A program made the translations under genes and the position numbers. From positions 1 through 12,082 of the forward strand of contig JAFXYU010000132.1 in NCBI GenBank assembly GCA_017541565.1: 12,082 bases of DNA, in the 5' to 3' direction. The DNA is from a bacterium. GTDB lineage: Bacteria; Cyanobacteriota; Vampirovibrionia; Gastranaerophilales; Gastranaerophilaceae. This document shows positions 1 to 6,771 of this stretch, piece after piece (position 1 is the first letter of the stretch; each line of letters opens with the position of its first letter). The notes below the pieces were generated by a model, which did no database searches, was not told the origin of the DNA, and saw only the letters and a program-made list of their open reading frames with translations.

Positions 1-900
1 AATGAAGCCGTTGATGCACTTGAATGTCAGGACGGGAAAATATATGTTGACTGTACTCTTGGAGGGGGAGGACACAGCGAACTTATACTGAAAAGGATCC
101 AACCATCAGGAAGATTGATTGCGTTTGATATTGATGATGAAGCAATTGCTCACTCAAAAGAAAGGTTAAAAGATAACAAAAACGTAACAATTGTAAAGTC
201 ATCTTATACGAATATTAAGTCGGAACTTGCAAAATTGGGCATAGAAAAAATTACTGGCGGTGTAATTCTTGATTTGGGTGCATCATATCATCAGTTAACG
301 AAGGCGGAACGAGGATTTTCTTTTTCAAAAGATGCTCCTCTTGACATGCGGTTTGACATGACTTCTGACTTTTCCGCCTATGATGTTGTAAATGGCTACA
401 AAGAAGCGGATTTGGTAAGGATATTCAGCGAATATGGAGAAGAAAGATTTTCAAAACGAATTGCAAAGAAGATTGTTGAAACTAGAACAAGAACGCCGAT
501 TAGAACAACGCAGGAACTATCTAATCTTATTATTAGCGCTGTTCCTCGTATCAAGTCTTCTATACACCCTGCTACAAGGGTGTTCCAGTCTATTAGGATA
601 GAAGTTAACGGAGAGTTAAAAAATGTTACAAATGTACTTTGTAACATATTGGACATATTATCTGTAGGTGGTATAATTTCTTGTATAAGTTTTCATTCTC
701 TGGAGGATAGAATAGTTAAAAATATTTTTAGGCACCAGAGCCTGAAATGCAGATGTAACAACATGATTTGCAACTGCAAACCGCCAAGGATAGAGTTGGT
801 CAACAGAAAACCTATCATGGCATCAAATGAGGAGATAAAGGAAAATCCGCCGTCAAGGAGTGCTAAGTTAAGAGTAGTCAGATGTATTAACGAATGGTAA
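1..900 (+). CDS. rsmH: 16S rRNA (cytosine-N4)-methyltransferase RsmH, 5' end missing
   Basis: RsmH (MraW) methylates N4 of C1402 in 16S rRNA using S-adenosylmethionine. The frame is open from base 1, so the gene begins upstream of the window; the TTG at 115 is internal, because coding motifs precede it. Visible family motifs are the SAM-binding DCTLGGGGHS near the left edge, AFDID, LDLGASYHQL, RGFSF followed by APLDMRFDM, HPATRVFQSIRIEVNGEL, ISFHSLEDRIV, a Cys-rich CRCNNMICNCKPP stretch and the C-terminal PSRSAKLRVVRC. Compared with typical RsmH only about 10-20 N-terminal residues are lost. The usual 'SS' in the LDLGVSSHQL motif reads 'SY' here. In many bacteria rsmH opens the division and cell wall cluster and is followed by ftsL, which matches the next gene. 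The family assignment is very secure. Confidence 0.97.
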   Translation, partial: NEAVDALECQDGKIYVDCTLGGGGHSELILKRIQPSGRLIAFDIDDEAIAHSKERLKDNKNVTIVKSSYTNIKSELAKLGIEKITGGVILDLGASYHQLTKAERGFSFSKDAPLDMRFDMTSDFSAYDVVNGYKEADLVRIFSEYGEERFSKRIAKKIVETRTRTPIRTTQELSNLIISAVPRIKSSIHPATRVFQSIRIEVNGELKNVTNVLCNILDILSVGGIISCISFHSLEDRIVKNIFRHQSLKCRCNNMICNCKPPRIELVNRKPIMASNEEIKENPPSRSAKLRVVRCINEW

Positions 901-930
901 TTGTTTAATACATTAAGCGGATGGGAGTTC

Positions 931-950
931 GGGCGTAAGCCCTGCGGGAG
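931..950 (+). promoter_or_regulatory. Hairpin and Shine-Dalgarno that decide the start of the FtsL-like gene
   Basis: GGGC-GTAA-GCCC (931-942) forms a four-base-pair GC stem closed by a GNRA-class GUAA loop. It is directly followed by GCGGGAG (944-950), a good ribosome-binding site 7 nt before a TTG at 958. The TTG at 901, abutting the rsmH stop, has no such site. The stem sits right beside the ribosome site and could tune initiation; that role is an inference. Confidence 0.5.
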
Positions 951-957
951 TAGAAGT

Positions 958-1491
958 TTGGTTTCGGCAGTAAAAGCGAACAACACTGAATCAAGACTGG
1001 ATAGTTTAATAAAAAGATTTTCGGGAGAAACAAAAAAGGAGTATGTTTACGAGGAGTATACAACCCCAAAGAAGTCTTTTATTGATAAATCTGTTCAAAA
1101 ACTTGCTGTTAATAGTATAATAGAAGGGTACTTTCCGAAAGAAAAGTTGGTAAGAGATATGGCAATAAAAAGAGTTAACAAATCTTTATGTGTAATCTTG
1201 AGCGTTCTTATAGCGGTTGTTGTTATAAGTTACTATTTTGTTATATCTTGCGAAATGAAACTTAATGATTTGAGCCGCCAAACAATTATTCTTAATAATG
1301 AAAATGAAGAACTTCAAAACAGATTGGATTCACTTAAATCTTTTAATAACGTTGATAAAACACTTCAACAGAATAATATGCTGCAAAGAGCCGGACAGGT
1401 TATTGAAACCAACGAAATACCCCATGCTTCAAAAGATGATATGAAAACTTCCGGAACAAAGAAGATTTTCAACTATGCAATAGGATTTTAG
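958..1491 (+). CDS. FtsL-like division protein (single-pass membrane, coiled coil)
   Basis: The protein has 177 residues from the preferred TTG start at 958, or 196 from TTG 901. The cytoplasmic N-terminal ~75 residues are charged. One clear membrane helix lies at about residues 76-97 (SLCVILSVLIAVVVISYYFV). A coiled-coil-like stretch rich in Leu, Asn and Glu follows at about 99-128 (NDLSRQTIILNNENEELQNRL), then a polar tail. That topology, plus the position directly behind rsmH, is what is expected of FtsL, which pairs with FtsB/DivIC and FtsQ at the septum. FtsL sequences diverge quickly, so the name rests on topology and context, not on motifs. The stop codon TAG is immediately followed by the ATG of ldpA, so translation of the two is probably coupled. 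The N-terminal extension is long for FtsL. Confidence 0.7.
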   Translation: MVSAVKANNTESRLDSLIKRFSGETKKEYVYEEYTTPKKSFIDKSVQKLAVNSIIEGYFPKEKLVRDMAIKRVNKSLCVILSVLIAVVVISYYFVISCEMKLNDLSRQTIILNNENEELQNRLDSLKSFNNVDKTLQQNNMLQRAGQVIETNEIPHASKDDMKTSGTKKIFNYAIGF

Positions 1492-2412
1492 ATGTTTAAA
1501 CTTGTTTGCGGCGCAGGAAATGAAGATGCGGAGAGCGTAAAACGTTTGGTATACGTTTATTCTTCTGCAGGCTGTAAACTTTTCGATTTGTCGGCAAGAA
1601 AAGAAATCCTTGCCGCCGCAAAAGAAGGTGTTTCTATTTCAAAAGCAACCGGAGTTAAATACTGTGTAAGCGTCGGAATTAAAGGGGATCGGCACATTTC
1701 AAAGGCAGTGATTGAATACGACAAATGTACAAATTGTGCTGTTTGCAATAACATTTGCCCAAACGATGCATTAAATTTTGAGGAAAAACCTGTTATCAAT
1801 TCCGCAAAGTGTATCGGGTGCAAAAAGTGTTTTTATGCATGTCCGTCAAGAGCAATTCGTATGGATGAAAAAGATGTTGATATATCGGAGGTGCTGCCGT
1901 ATATGGTCAATAATGGTGTGGAATTTTTGGAACTCCATATTATGGGACATGATAAAGCCGACCTTGAGAAAAAATGGAAAATAATAAATGATTGTAACCC
2001 GAAATTTGCTTCAATCTGTATAGACAGAGAAAACTTCGGCAATGCCGAATGTCTTGAAAGGATAAGAGAAATGATATCTGTCAGGGACCCGTTTACAACA
2101 ATAGTTCAGGCGGACGGGATTCCTATGAGTGGTGCGGATGATACATTTAAGACAACTCTACAAGCGGTTGCAATGGCGGAAATTATACAAAATGCTAATT
2201 TGCCTGTTTATATAATGCTTTCCGGCGGAACAAACTCTAAAACCGCAATACTTGCAAAACAATGCGGTATTAATTATTGGGGAATAGCAATCGGTTCTTG
2301 GGCAAGAAAAATAGTTAAAGAATATGTTAATTTACCCGATTTTTGGGAAAATAAAAATGCTCAGATAATGGCAATCAATAAAGCCAAAAATCTTATTATT
2401 ACATGCGTGTAG
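1492..2412 (+). CDS. ldpA: LdpA-like double [4Fe-4S] protein (cyanobacterial light-dependent period protein family)
   Basis: This 306-residue protein has two ferredoxin-type clusters in a row. Residues C79, C82, C85 and C89-Pro form the first CxxCxxCxxxCP; C107, C110, C113 and C117-Pro form the second. The N-terminus (FKLVCGAGNEDAESVKRLV), the 'SSAGCKLFDLSA' segment, the C-terminal 'QADGIPMSGADDTFKTT' and 'LSGGTNSKT' followed by 'GIAIGSWARK' match what I recall of cyanobacterial LdpA, including its C-terminal domain. In Synechococcus, LdpA is a redox-sensing protein that passes light/redox state to the Kai clock. No clock gene is visible here and the likely host is non-photosynthetic, so a general redox-sensing or electron-transfer role is more plausible. 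The ATG abuts the previous stop with AATAGGA just upstream. The last 14 nt overlap the tail of the reverse gene ending at 2399. Confidence 0.85.
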   Translation: MFKLVCGAGNEDAESVKRLVYVYSSAGCKLFDLSARKEILAAAKEGVSISKATGVKYCVSVGIKGDRHISKAVIEYDKCTNCAVCNNICPNDALNFEEKPVINSAKCIGCKKCFYACPSRAIRMDEKDVDISEVLPYMVNNGVEFLELHIMGHDKADLEKKWKIINDCNPKFASICIDRENFGNAECLERIREMISVRDPFTTIVQADGIPMSGADDTFKTTLQAVAMAEIIQNANLPVYIMLSGGTNSKTAILAKQCGINYWGIAIGSWARKIVKEYVNLPDFWENKNAQIMAINKAKNLIITCV

Positions 2413-2902
2413 CACGCAATTTATTATCATCTGAGAATGGCTTTAAATCAACTTTGGAGAGATTTCTCGCTGCTCTTGCGAACTTGAATGCTCCGGGGGG
2501 AGTTGAGACGGATAATGAGGTTGCAAACCCTGCGGCAAGACCTATGACAAGTCCTGCAACAGAGGAAACAACTTTTTTGGTTACACCTTTACCTTTTGTG
2601 AAGAAAGACGGAATGACCGCGCCCAAAAGTCCGCCTGTTCCGACACAAAGTCCCGACATCAGCCTCCTTCTCTGCAAATCCTCGGGTGAAGAATTTTTTG
2701 CAACATATTCTTTAATTTTTGGGGCAGTACTCATTATATCAATATAAGATTTTTCAAATTTGTCGACGTCTTCTTGCGCAACGCTCATCTTTCCCGCATC
2801 TTTTCCTTCGGAATCAATAACCCTGTATACAACACGATTATCGCTGCTTACACCTATGCGCTGAATGTTTCCGTATGAATTATTACCAATCGCACTGACC
2901 AT
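2399..2902 (-). CDS. Small protein of unknown function with two Gly-rich hydrophobic segments
   Basis: I do not recognise a family for this 167-residue protein. Residues 1-80 are polar and largely helical, with 'NRVVYRVIDSEGKDAGKMSVAQEDVDKFEKSY' type sequence. Two glycine-rich hydrophobic stretches follow at about 81-101 (LMSGLCVGTGGLLGAVIPSF) and 111-133, separated by the basic KGKGVTKK, suggesting a membrane hairpin. The tail is basic. The start is well supported: AAGGTGG lies 6 nt upstream of the ATG, and a promoter lies just beyond it. The gene converges on ldpA and overlaps its last 14 nt tail to tail. It is divergent from the CheR-like gene. The N-terminus (MVSAIGNNSYGNIQ) loosely resembles the short N-terminal peptides of other proteins in the window. 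Confidence 0.75.
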   Translation of the reverse strand: MVSAIGNNSYGNIQRIGVSSDNRVVYRVIDSEGKDAGKMSVAQEDVDKFEKSYIDIMSTAPKIKEYVAKNSSPEDLQRRRLMSGLCVGTGGLLGAVIPSFFTKGKGVTKKVVSSVAGLVIGLAAGFATSLSVSTPPGAFKFARAARNLSKVDLKPFSDDNKLRATRM

Positions 2903-2928
2903 AACAAACCACCTTCACATCTGATTTC

Positions 2929-2957
2929 ATTATATTTATAAACGTAATTCTCTGCAA
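2929..2957 (-). promoter_or_regulatory. Sigma-70-type promoter of the reverse gene at 2902
   Basis: On the minus strand TTGCAG (2952-2957) and a perfect TATAAT (2929-2934) are separated by 17 nt. Transcription would start near 2922, leaving a 5' leader of about 20 nt that contains the AAGGTGG ribosome site at 2909-2915. Confidence 0.65.
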
Positions 2958-3027
2958 AAAATTGACCATTGTTTTACAAAAATTTACAAAGAAGGCAAAT
3001 ATATTATTTACGATTTTTATAAGTAAT

Positions 3028-3780
3028 ATGCGAGTTTTACCAGTTAATATTAACAGAAATACAAATCCGTCACACAAAGCAAACAATCGCTGGGTTACTG
3101 ACAAATTAGGAAACAAACTTTATATGACATCCACGGTTTTTTTTCGTGACGATGTGATTTGGGAAGATTTGATTAAATATCTCTGTGAAAGATACAAAAA
3201 TGTTCCAAAGGTTAATTTTGTGAACTATGCTTGTTCAAACGGAATGGAAACCCTGTCGTTTGCAATGAGTTTTTTGATGTATGCGCCTGAGGAATTTAAA
3301 AAATTTACTCCGATAATTGCAAAAGATATTAACGAAGATAATATTTTGATGGCAAAACAAGGCGTTTATAAAAGATATATTGATGCTTTTTTGAGAATGC
3401 AAAGAATTACGAACAAAAAATGTCAAAAATATTTAGATGTGGCACTTTGTCCGAACGATGACAGATTATTGTCAGTTTCGCCAAAGAAAATTCTGACGGA
3501 TAATATAATCTATAAACAGGGAGACATATTTGAGGATATTGAAAATATTCCAAAGTACAACACTTTCCTGACTTGCCGTAACTTTTGGCAGTATATTTCC
3601 TTTGAACGTAAGAGTGAACTCGCGAAGAGGTTGAGCAAAAGGTTAAATCCTTCATCAATAATTATGCTGGGAGAGTGTGATGTAGTAGAGGGCAGGGCCG
3701 ATTTGCATCTTGAATTGAACGGGTTTAAACGATGTCCCTGCGGAATGACATGTAAGAACATTTTGTATTCAAAGGGTTAA
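3028..3780 (+). CDS. CheR-like SAM-dependent methyltransferase
   Basis: The protein has 250 residues from the ATG at 3028. It resembles the catalytic domain of CheR protein methyltransferases: 'TVFFRDDVIWEDL' (residues 36-48) corresponds to the CheR 'T.FFR....W..L' segment. ACSNGMETLSFAM (68-80) corresponds to the SAM-binding 'CS.GEE.YS.AM' loop, 'AKDINEDNILMAKQGVY' to the 'A.DI....L..A..G.Y' motif, and 'TCRNFWQYIS' to 'CRN.L.YF'. The N-terminal helical domain of chemotaxis CheR is absent, and no chemotaxis gene is nearby, so the substrate is unknown. The C-terminus holds a CPCGMTC cluster. I start at 3028 rather than at an upstream TTG (2962), which would add a poorly plausible hydrophobic lead and looks like part of a promoter. 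No clear Shine-Dalgarno is present. A strong terminator follows the stop codon. Confidence 0.75.
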   Translation: MRVLPVNINRNTNPSHKANNRWVTDKLGNKLYMTSTVFFRDDVIWEDLIKYLCERYKNVPKVNFVNYACSNGMETLSFAMSFLMYAPEEFKKFTPIIAKDINEDNILMAKQGVYKRYIDAFLRMQRITNKKCQKYLDVALCPNDDRLLSVSPKKILTDNIIYKQGDIFEDIENIPKYNTFLTCRNFWQYISFERKSELAKRLSKRLNPSSIIMLGECDVVEGRADLHLELNGFKRCPCGMTCKNILYSKG

Positions 3781-3815
3781 AAAACAGGAAACGACAAGCA
3801 GTGTTTCCTGTTTTT
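3781..3815. terminator. Bidirectional intrinsic terminator between the CheR-like and lipoprotein genes
   Basis: AAAACAGGAAAC (3781-3792) pairs perfectly with GTTTCCTGTTTT (3803-3814) over a 10-nt loop, with a run of T at the right end and a run of A at the left end. The 12-bp stem can therefore terminate both the forward gene ending at 3780 and the reverse gene ending at 3839. Confidence 0.88.
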
Positions 3816-3838
3816 ACTAAAAAATAACTTTAAAACTG

Positions 3839-4471
3839 TTAATCGTAGAATTTGGTTTGAGATACTTCACTTGACATGTAGTTGACGCATAATTCAACAC
3901 CATTGGGCTTTTTTGTGCTTTGAGCGTTTCCGATATATTTGCTTTCATCGCCTTCTTTTTCGAAAAATGCTTTTCCGTCAACCCAAATTTCGCCGTTTTT
4001 AATTTTGTCCTGAGCAAGTCTTATATCTTCCTTGCTTAACACCATTACATCATCGCTGCTTCCTTCTTCTTTTGCAAAATCTGCAACCATTTTGATTGTC
4101 TGATATGTAGGTAATGCAAAAGAGCGTATATTTGTAATAAACGTGTTTTTTTCTTTCGGGCTGTTCGGTGTATCAAGAAATTCACCTTTTAGCAATCTGT
4201 CTTCGGAAGTGTATTTTATGCCGTCAGCAATAAAAGAAATCCCATCTTCAATTTTAAGATTTGTTTTTCCCATATCCCAGCCGTAGTACATTGCCAAATC
4301 CGCATACTTTGGCAGAGTCGTATTTTTTGCCGTCATTTCCGTTTGCGGCATTTGTCTTTCTTCTTGTTTATCTTTATTCTTGTTGCATGCTGCTAAACTG
4401 ATTAATCCTGCTGCAGTCATAACAGCCGCTGTTAATTTTAAACCTGCAGGTAAAATTTTGTTGATTGTCAT
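3839..4471 (-). CDS. Predicted lipoprotein of unknown function
   Basis: This 210-residue protein starts with a lipoprotein signal peptide: Lys residues at 5 and 12, a hydrophobic core (LTAAVMTAAGLISLAAC) and the lipobox L26-A-A-C29. The mature protein would be lipid-anchored at Cys29 and start with a flexible, charged linker (NKNKDKQEERQ). The rest is soluble, with segments such as 'YADLAMYYGWDMGK', 'GISFIADGIKYTSEDRL' and 'DGKAFFEKEGDESKYIGNAQ'; I recognise no enzyme motif. Ribosome site AAAGGA lies 8 nt before the ATG. The gene stands alone between its own promoter and the shared terminator. Position +2 after the Cys is Asn; the Asp inner-membrane retention signal of Enterobacteria is not present, and that rule may not hold in this lineage. 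Confidence 0.8.
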   Translation of the reverse strand: MTINKILPAGLKLTAAVMTAAGLISLAACNKNKDKQEERQMPQTEMTAKNTTLPKYADLAMYYGWDMGKTNLKIEDGISFIADGIKYTSEDRLLKGEFLDTPNSPKEKNTFITNIRSFALPTYQTIKMVADFAKEEGSSDDVMVLSKEDIRLAQDKIKNGEIWVDGKAFFEKEGDESKYIGNAQSTKKPNGVELCVNYMSSEVSQTKFYD

Positions 4472-4524
4472 TTTATTAATCCTTTCGTACTTATATCCCT
4501 AACCAGAATAGTTTACTATATAAA

Positions 4525-4554
4525 AGGATAATTTCAACGAAAATCAAGTGTCAA
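4525..4554 (-). promoter_or_regulatory. Promoter of the lipoprotein gene
   Basis: A perfect -35 box TTGACA (4549-4554 on the minus strand) lies 18 nt from TATCCT (4525-4530), a 4-of-6 match to the -10 consensus. The leader would be about 46 nt. The forward promoter at 4584-4612 lies back to back with it. Confidence 0.5.
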
Positions 4555-4583
4555 TGAGATATAATTTTACAAAAATTCATGAT

Positions 4584-4612
4584 TTGAAATCGGGGTTTCT
4601 TTAATCTACAAT
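4584..4612 (+). promoter_or_regulatory. Sigma-70-type promoter for the 4619 operon (leaderless)
   Basis: TTGAAA (4584-4589), a 17-nt spacer and TACAAT (4607-4612) form a near-consensus promoter. Only 6 nt separate the -10 box from the ATG at 4619, so transcription should begin at or within a base or two of the start codon. No Shine-Dalgarno is present, which fits a leaderless mRNA. Confidence 0.7.
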
Positions 4613-4618
4613 ATAACT

Positions 4619-5326
4619 ATGCTCAGATTTTTTATGATAATCGTTATACTGTTTTTTAGCCTGTCTCCCTCACCGGCAGAGGAGCAGGTCAAAGAAACGT
4701 ATAAACTTAACGGGCAGGTCGAATACGATGACAATCCGGTAGAGGTGATATATCTCGATGAGGACGTGGAGAAACCGGAGGTGAACATCCCCCAGCGGAC
4801 GTTGACCCTGCCGGTGGGGGTCTTAAATATAACTTCCAATACAAATACGCAAAGGAGCGCGCTCGCAAGAGCGATGGTAAATCGGGGGAGCCTCTCTGAT
4901 ATCCTCCCGCTGAACGGAAGTGTTGTGGCACGCTCGGGAGGAATTACATACGGTACAATCTTCGGTGAGGAACTTTCCCATTCGCAAATGGAGGCAACCA
5001 CCGGAGTTTTTGTAAGGTACGATTCTCCGAAAAAATTTTCATTTGCAACATACCTGAGACAATCCGCAAATAGGGATATTGACACTCAGTATAATACAAT
5101 CAAAATTGTTCCCGAGTGGCATATTACGGATAAATTGACACTAAAGGATTCGTTTACAAATTATGTCAATTTACCCAAAAACAAAAACGAGATTACGATT
5201 GTTTACACTCCCGCACTAAAAAAATATGCGGATTCATTAAAGTTTGAACTCAGCGTTGCTCAATCATATTATGCAAATGGCAGACAGAGTTCGGGTGTAA
5301 GTTTTAACACGGGTTTTAAATTATAA
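4619..5326 (+). CDS. Exported beta-strand-rich protein, possible outer-membrane beta-barrel
   Basis: This 235-residue protein has a signal peptide (MLRFFMIIVILFFSLSPSPA, likely cut before Glu21). Residues 21-110 form an acidic, proline-containing exported region. From about residue 125 on the sequence alternates hydrophobic and polar residues with many aromatics (for example FVRYDSPKKFSFATYL, YNTIKIVPEWHITDKLTLKDSF, LKFELSVAQSYYANGRQ) and ends in GVSFNTGFKL. That pattern suggests amphipathic beta strands of an outer-membrane barrel; no specific family is recognised. The start follows a -10 box by 6 nt and has no ribosome site. The stop overlaps the ATG of the next gene by one base (TAATG), implying translational coupling. 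The stretch 4740-4930 is noticeably richer in G and C than its neighbours. Confidence 0.7.
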   Translation: MLRFFMIIVILFFSLSPSPAEEQVKETYKLNGQVEYDDNPVEVIYLDEDVEKPEVNIPQRTLTLPVGVLNITSNTNTQRSALARAMVNRGSLSDILPLNGSVVARSGGITYGTIFGEELSHSQMEATTGVFVRYDSPKKFSFATYLRQSANRDIDTQYNTIKIVPEWHITDKLTLKDSFTNYVNLPKNKNEITIVYTPALKKYADSLKFELSVAQSYYANGRQSSGVSFNTGFKL

Positions 5327-5751
5327 TGATATTTAAAAGAAGAAACGAAGCCAAAAAACGAAATTCAAAAAGGATTCCCAAAAAACAGGAAGCCCCAAAA
5401 TCTCATACCCCTTCTACCGGAAACGGATTTTATTATTCGTTTTTGACCGTAGTTCTTATACTCTGTCTTTTTCAGATTACGGTAAGCGCGGTTCTGAATA
5501 TATCAAAAATTATTTCTTATAAGGCAAAAATTGTGCAGATTACAAAATCCAGAGATGCTGCAATGGCAACAAACGAACAACTTAAAGATAATATCAAGAA
5601 TTTTTCTAATGTTCAGGGGCTTGAAGCGATTGCAAGAAACAATTTGAAAATGTCCGGTGAGGATGAAGTTCTTGTTATTATTAATTCTCCGAATGAGGAT
5701 GAAAAGCCGGAAAAACCGAAAAGTTGGTTTGATTGGGGAAAAGGGGATTAA
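5326..5751 (+). CDS. FtsB/DivIC-family septum formation protein
   Basis: The 141-residue protein has a very basic N-terminus (MIFKRRNEAKKRNSKRIPKK), one membrane helix at about 36-56 (YYSFLTVVLILCLFQITVSAV), a coiled-coil-prone stretch at about 64-95, and then 'GLEAIARNNLKMSGEDEVLVII'. The last segment matches the FtsB/DivIC signature 'iE.iAR..L.m...gE.v..i'. Proteins of this family form a periplasmic coiled coil with FtsL and activate septal wall synthesis. The acidic/proline-rich tail EDEKPEKPKSWFDW is extra. The ATG overlaps the stop of the exported protein upstream, so the two are probably co-translated. The gene ends tail to tail with mini-RNase III, overlapping by 4 nt. FtsB versus DivIC cannot be decided from sequence alone. 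Confidence 0.82.
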   Translation: MIFKRRNEAKKRNSKRIPKKQEAPKSHTPSTGNGFYYSFLTVVLILCLFQITVSAVLNISKIISYKAKIVQITKSRDAAMATNEQLKDNIKNFSNVQGLEAIARNNLKMSGEDEVLVIINSPNEDEKPEKPKSWFDWGKGD

Positions 5752-6119
5752 CTAAAAAACTCTGTTTTTTTGAATTTTTGATAAAACAGGTTTAGCCTGT
5801 CTTTATCGTGGAGATACCAAAATCCTATAAGGACTTCGAAAGCGGTTGATTGGCGGTAATCCTTTTGTATTGCACGCCTTCCGATAGGAATAGGAAGATT
5901 TCGCGCTCTGCGCGTGAGTTCAAGTTCTTCTTCCGTCAGTTCATTTTCTATCAGATGAAGTAAGTCTTTTTGGAATACGGCATTGACTCTGTCGGTTGTC
6001 ATTTTGTGCAAAAGTTTAGCGTTAGCGGTCTTAAATACTGCGTATTCTCTTACGAATACATCCCAAACGGCATCACCTAAATGTGCGTAATTTCTGAGCG
6101 CAATGATTTCTTCTGTCAT
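5748..6119 (-). CDS. mrnC: Mini-ribonuclease III
   Basis: The 123-residue protein consists of a lone RNase III catalytic domain without a double-stranded-RNA-binding domain, as in MrnC, which trims 23S rRNA precursor ends in Bacillus and has cyanobacterial homologues. Key parts are 'YAHLGDAVWDVFVREY' (Asp16 as the catalytic acidic residue), 'VNAVFQKDLL', 'LTEEELELTRRARN' and 'YRQSTAFEVLIGFWYLHDKDRL' (Glu95 as the second acidic residue). It is slightly shorter than the roughly 140-residue Bacillus enzyme. On the minus strand the -10-like TAAAAT (preceded by TGT) lies 6 nt from the ATG, and there is no Shine-Dalgarno, so the message may be leaderless. It is divergent from the gene at 6198 and convergent with the FtsB/DivIC gene. 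Confidence 0.93.
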   Translation of the reverse strand: MTEEIIALRNYAHLGDAVWDVFVREYAVFKTANAKLLHKMTTDRVNAVFQKDLLHLIENELTEEELELTRRARNLPIPIGRRAIQKDYRQSTAFEVLIGFWYLHDKDRLNLFYQKFKKTEFFS

Positions 6120-6125
6120 ACAAGT

Positions 6126-6168
6126 ATTTTAACACATAATTGAATAAAAGAATTGACTGTGTTAAACT
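6126..6168. promoter_or_regulatory. Symmetric divergent promoter built on a perfect 9-bp inverted repeat
   Basis: TTTAACACA (6128-6136) and TGTGTTAAA (6158-6166) are perfect inverted copies 21 nt apart. Each arm carries an extended -10 element. On the minus strand TGT-TAAAAT (6126-6134) serves mrnC. On the plus strand TGT-TAAACT (6160-6168) with TTGAAT at 6140-6145, 17 nt upstream, serves the gene at 6198. Confidence 0.6.
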
Positions 6169-6197
6169 TACTTTATCAACAACAGGAGTATGAAATT

Positions 6198-6623
6198 ATG
6201 GAAGTTCAATCAACATCGGCAGTGAATTTCGGTAATGGTGTGTATTATACAAAAACAGCGCTGAAGGGAATAAATCTCAAAGACGGAATTGCGTCGGTTT
6301 CTAAGGAAGGTTTTAAGTTTATAGAAAACGCAAAATTGGATGGCGCGCTCAAAGAGCGTTTTGAGTCTGCTGATTTTATTCAGTTTTTGTCAAAGGATTA
6401 CGATACTTTTATAAAGTATGGTGAATTGGGTCCGTCAAAAACATATCCGGACCGGCATGTAGCATTTGCCCAAATATTTTGGGGTGATAAAAATTCGGGA
6501 ATCATAGATGAAAAAACTGTAGTTGGAGAAAGCCATTCGATGATACAAAAAGCGATAAATAATATGTTTAAAAACCTAAGCGGACAGAGGTTTAGTGATG
6601 TTTCTTTTAAACACTTTGTTTAA
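6198..6623 (+). CDS. Small soluble protein of unknown function with 'VNFG' N-terminus
   Basis: The protein has 141 residues from the ATG at 6198, chosen because AGGAG (6184-6188) lies 9 nt upstream. An earlier in-frame TTG at 6153 lies within the promoter region and is rejected. It has no signal peptide or membrane helix and no recognised domain. It begins MEVQSTSAVNFGNGVYYTKT, an N-terminal peptide like those of the genes at 8293 and 11917, and continues as a mixed alpha/beta sequence with 'FIENAKLDGALKERFESADFIQFLSKDYDTFIKYG' and 'HVAFAQIFWGDKNSGIIDEKT'. It has its own promoter and no downstream partner before the tRNA. Confidence 0.75.
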   Translation: MEVQSTSAVNFGNGVYYTKTALKGINLKDGIASVSKEGFKFIENAKLDGALKERFESADFIQFLSKDYDTFIKYGELGPSKTYPDRHVAFAQIFWGDKNSGIIDEKTVVGESHSMIQKAINNMFKNLSGQRFSDVSFKHFV

Positions 6624-6665
6624 ATTTATAATTTTATTGTATGTGTCGGAATTAAAAATTTTTAC

Positions 6666-6693
6666 TTTACAAAAAAGATTTATCTGGTATTAT
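6666..6693 (+). promoter_or_regulatory. Promoter of tRNA-Asn
   Basis: TTTACA (6666-6671), a 16-nt spacer and TATTAT (6688-6693) preceded by TGG make an extended -10 promoter. The predicted start near 6700 gives a ~70-nt precursor leader. Within it AGTT-aaa-TGCGTT (6737-6749) can fold onto AACGCAACT (6756-6764). Confidence 0.6.
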
Positions 6694-6771
6694 AAGGATT
6701 GTTGAGGGCGTTGAGCCTGATGCATAAAATAGAATAAGTTAAATGCGTTGATTGAAACGCAACTGAAATAA

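Noticed and set aside
2403..2747. Plus-strand 114-codon reading frame
   Set aside because: It is a mirror of the well-supported reverse gene 2399-2902, which has a promoter and a ribosome site; this frame has neither.
2962..3027. N-terminal extension of the CheR-like protein from TTG 2962
   Set aside because: There is no ribosome site, the added residues look like translated AT-rich promoter DNA, and TTGACC at 2962 itself resembles a -35 box; ATG 3028 gives a typical N-terminus.
5780..5807. GATAAA-ACAGG / CCTGT-C-TTTATC hairpin near the convergent ends of the FtsB/DivIC and mini-RNase III genes
   Set aside because: It lies inside mini-RNase III coding sequence and has no T run on either side, so a terminator call is not justified.
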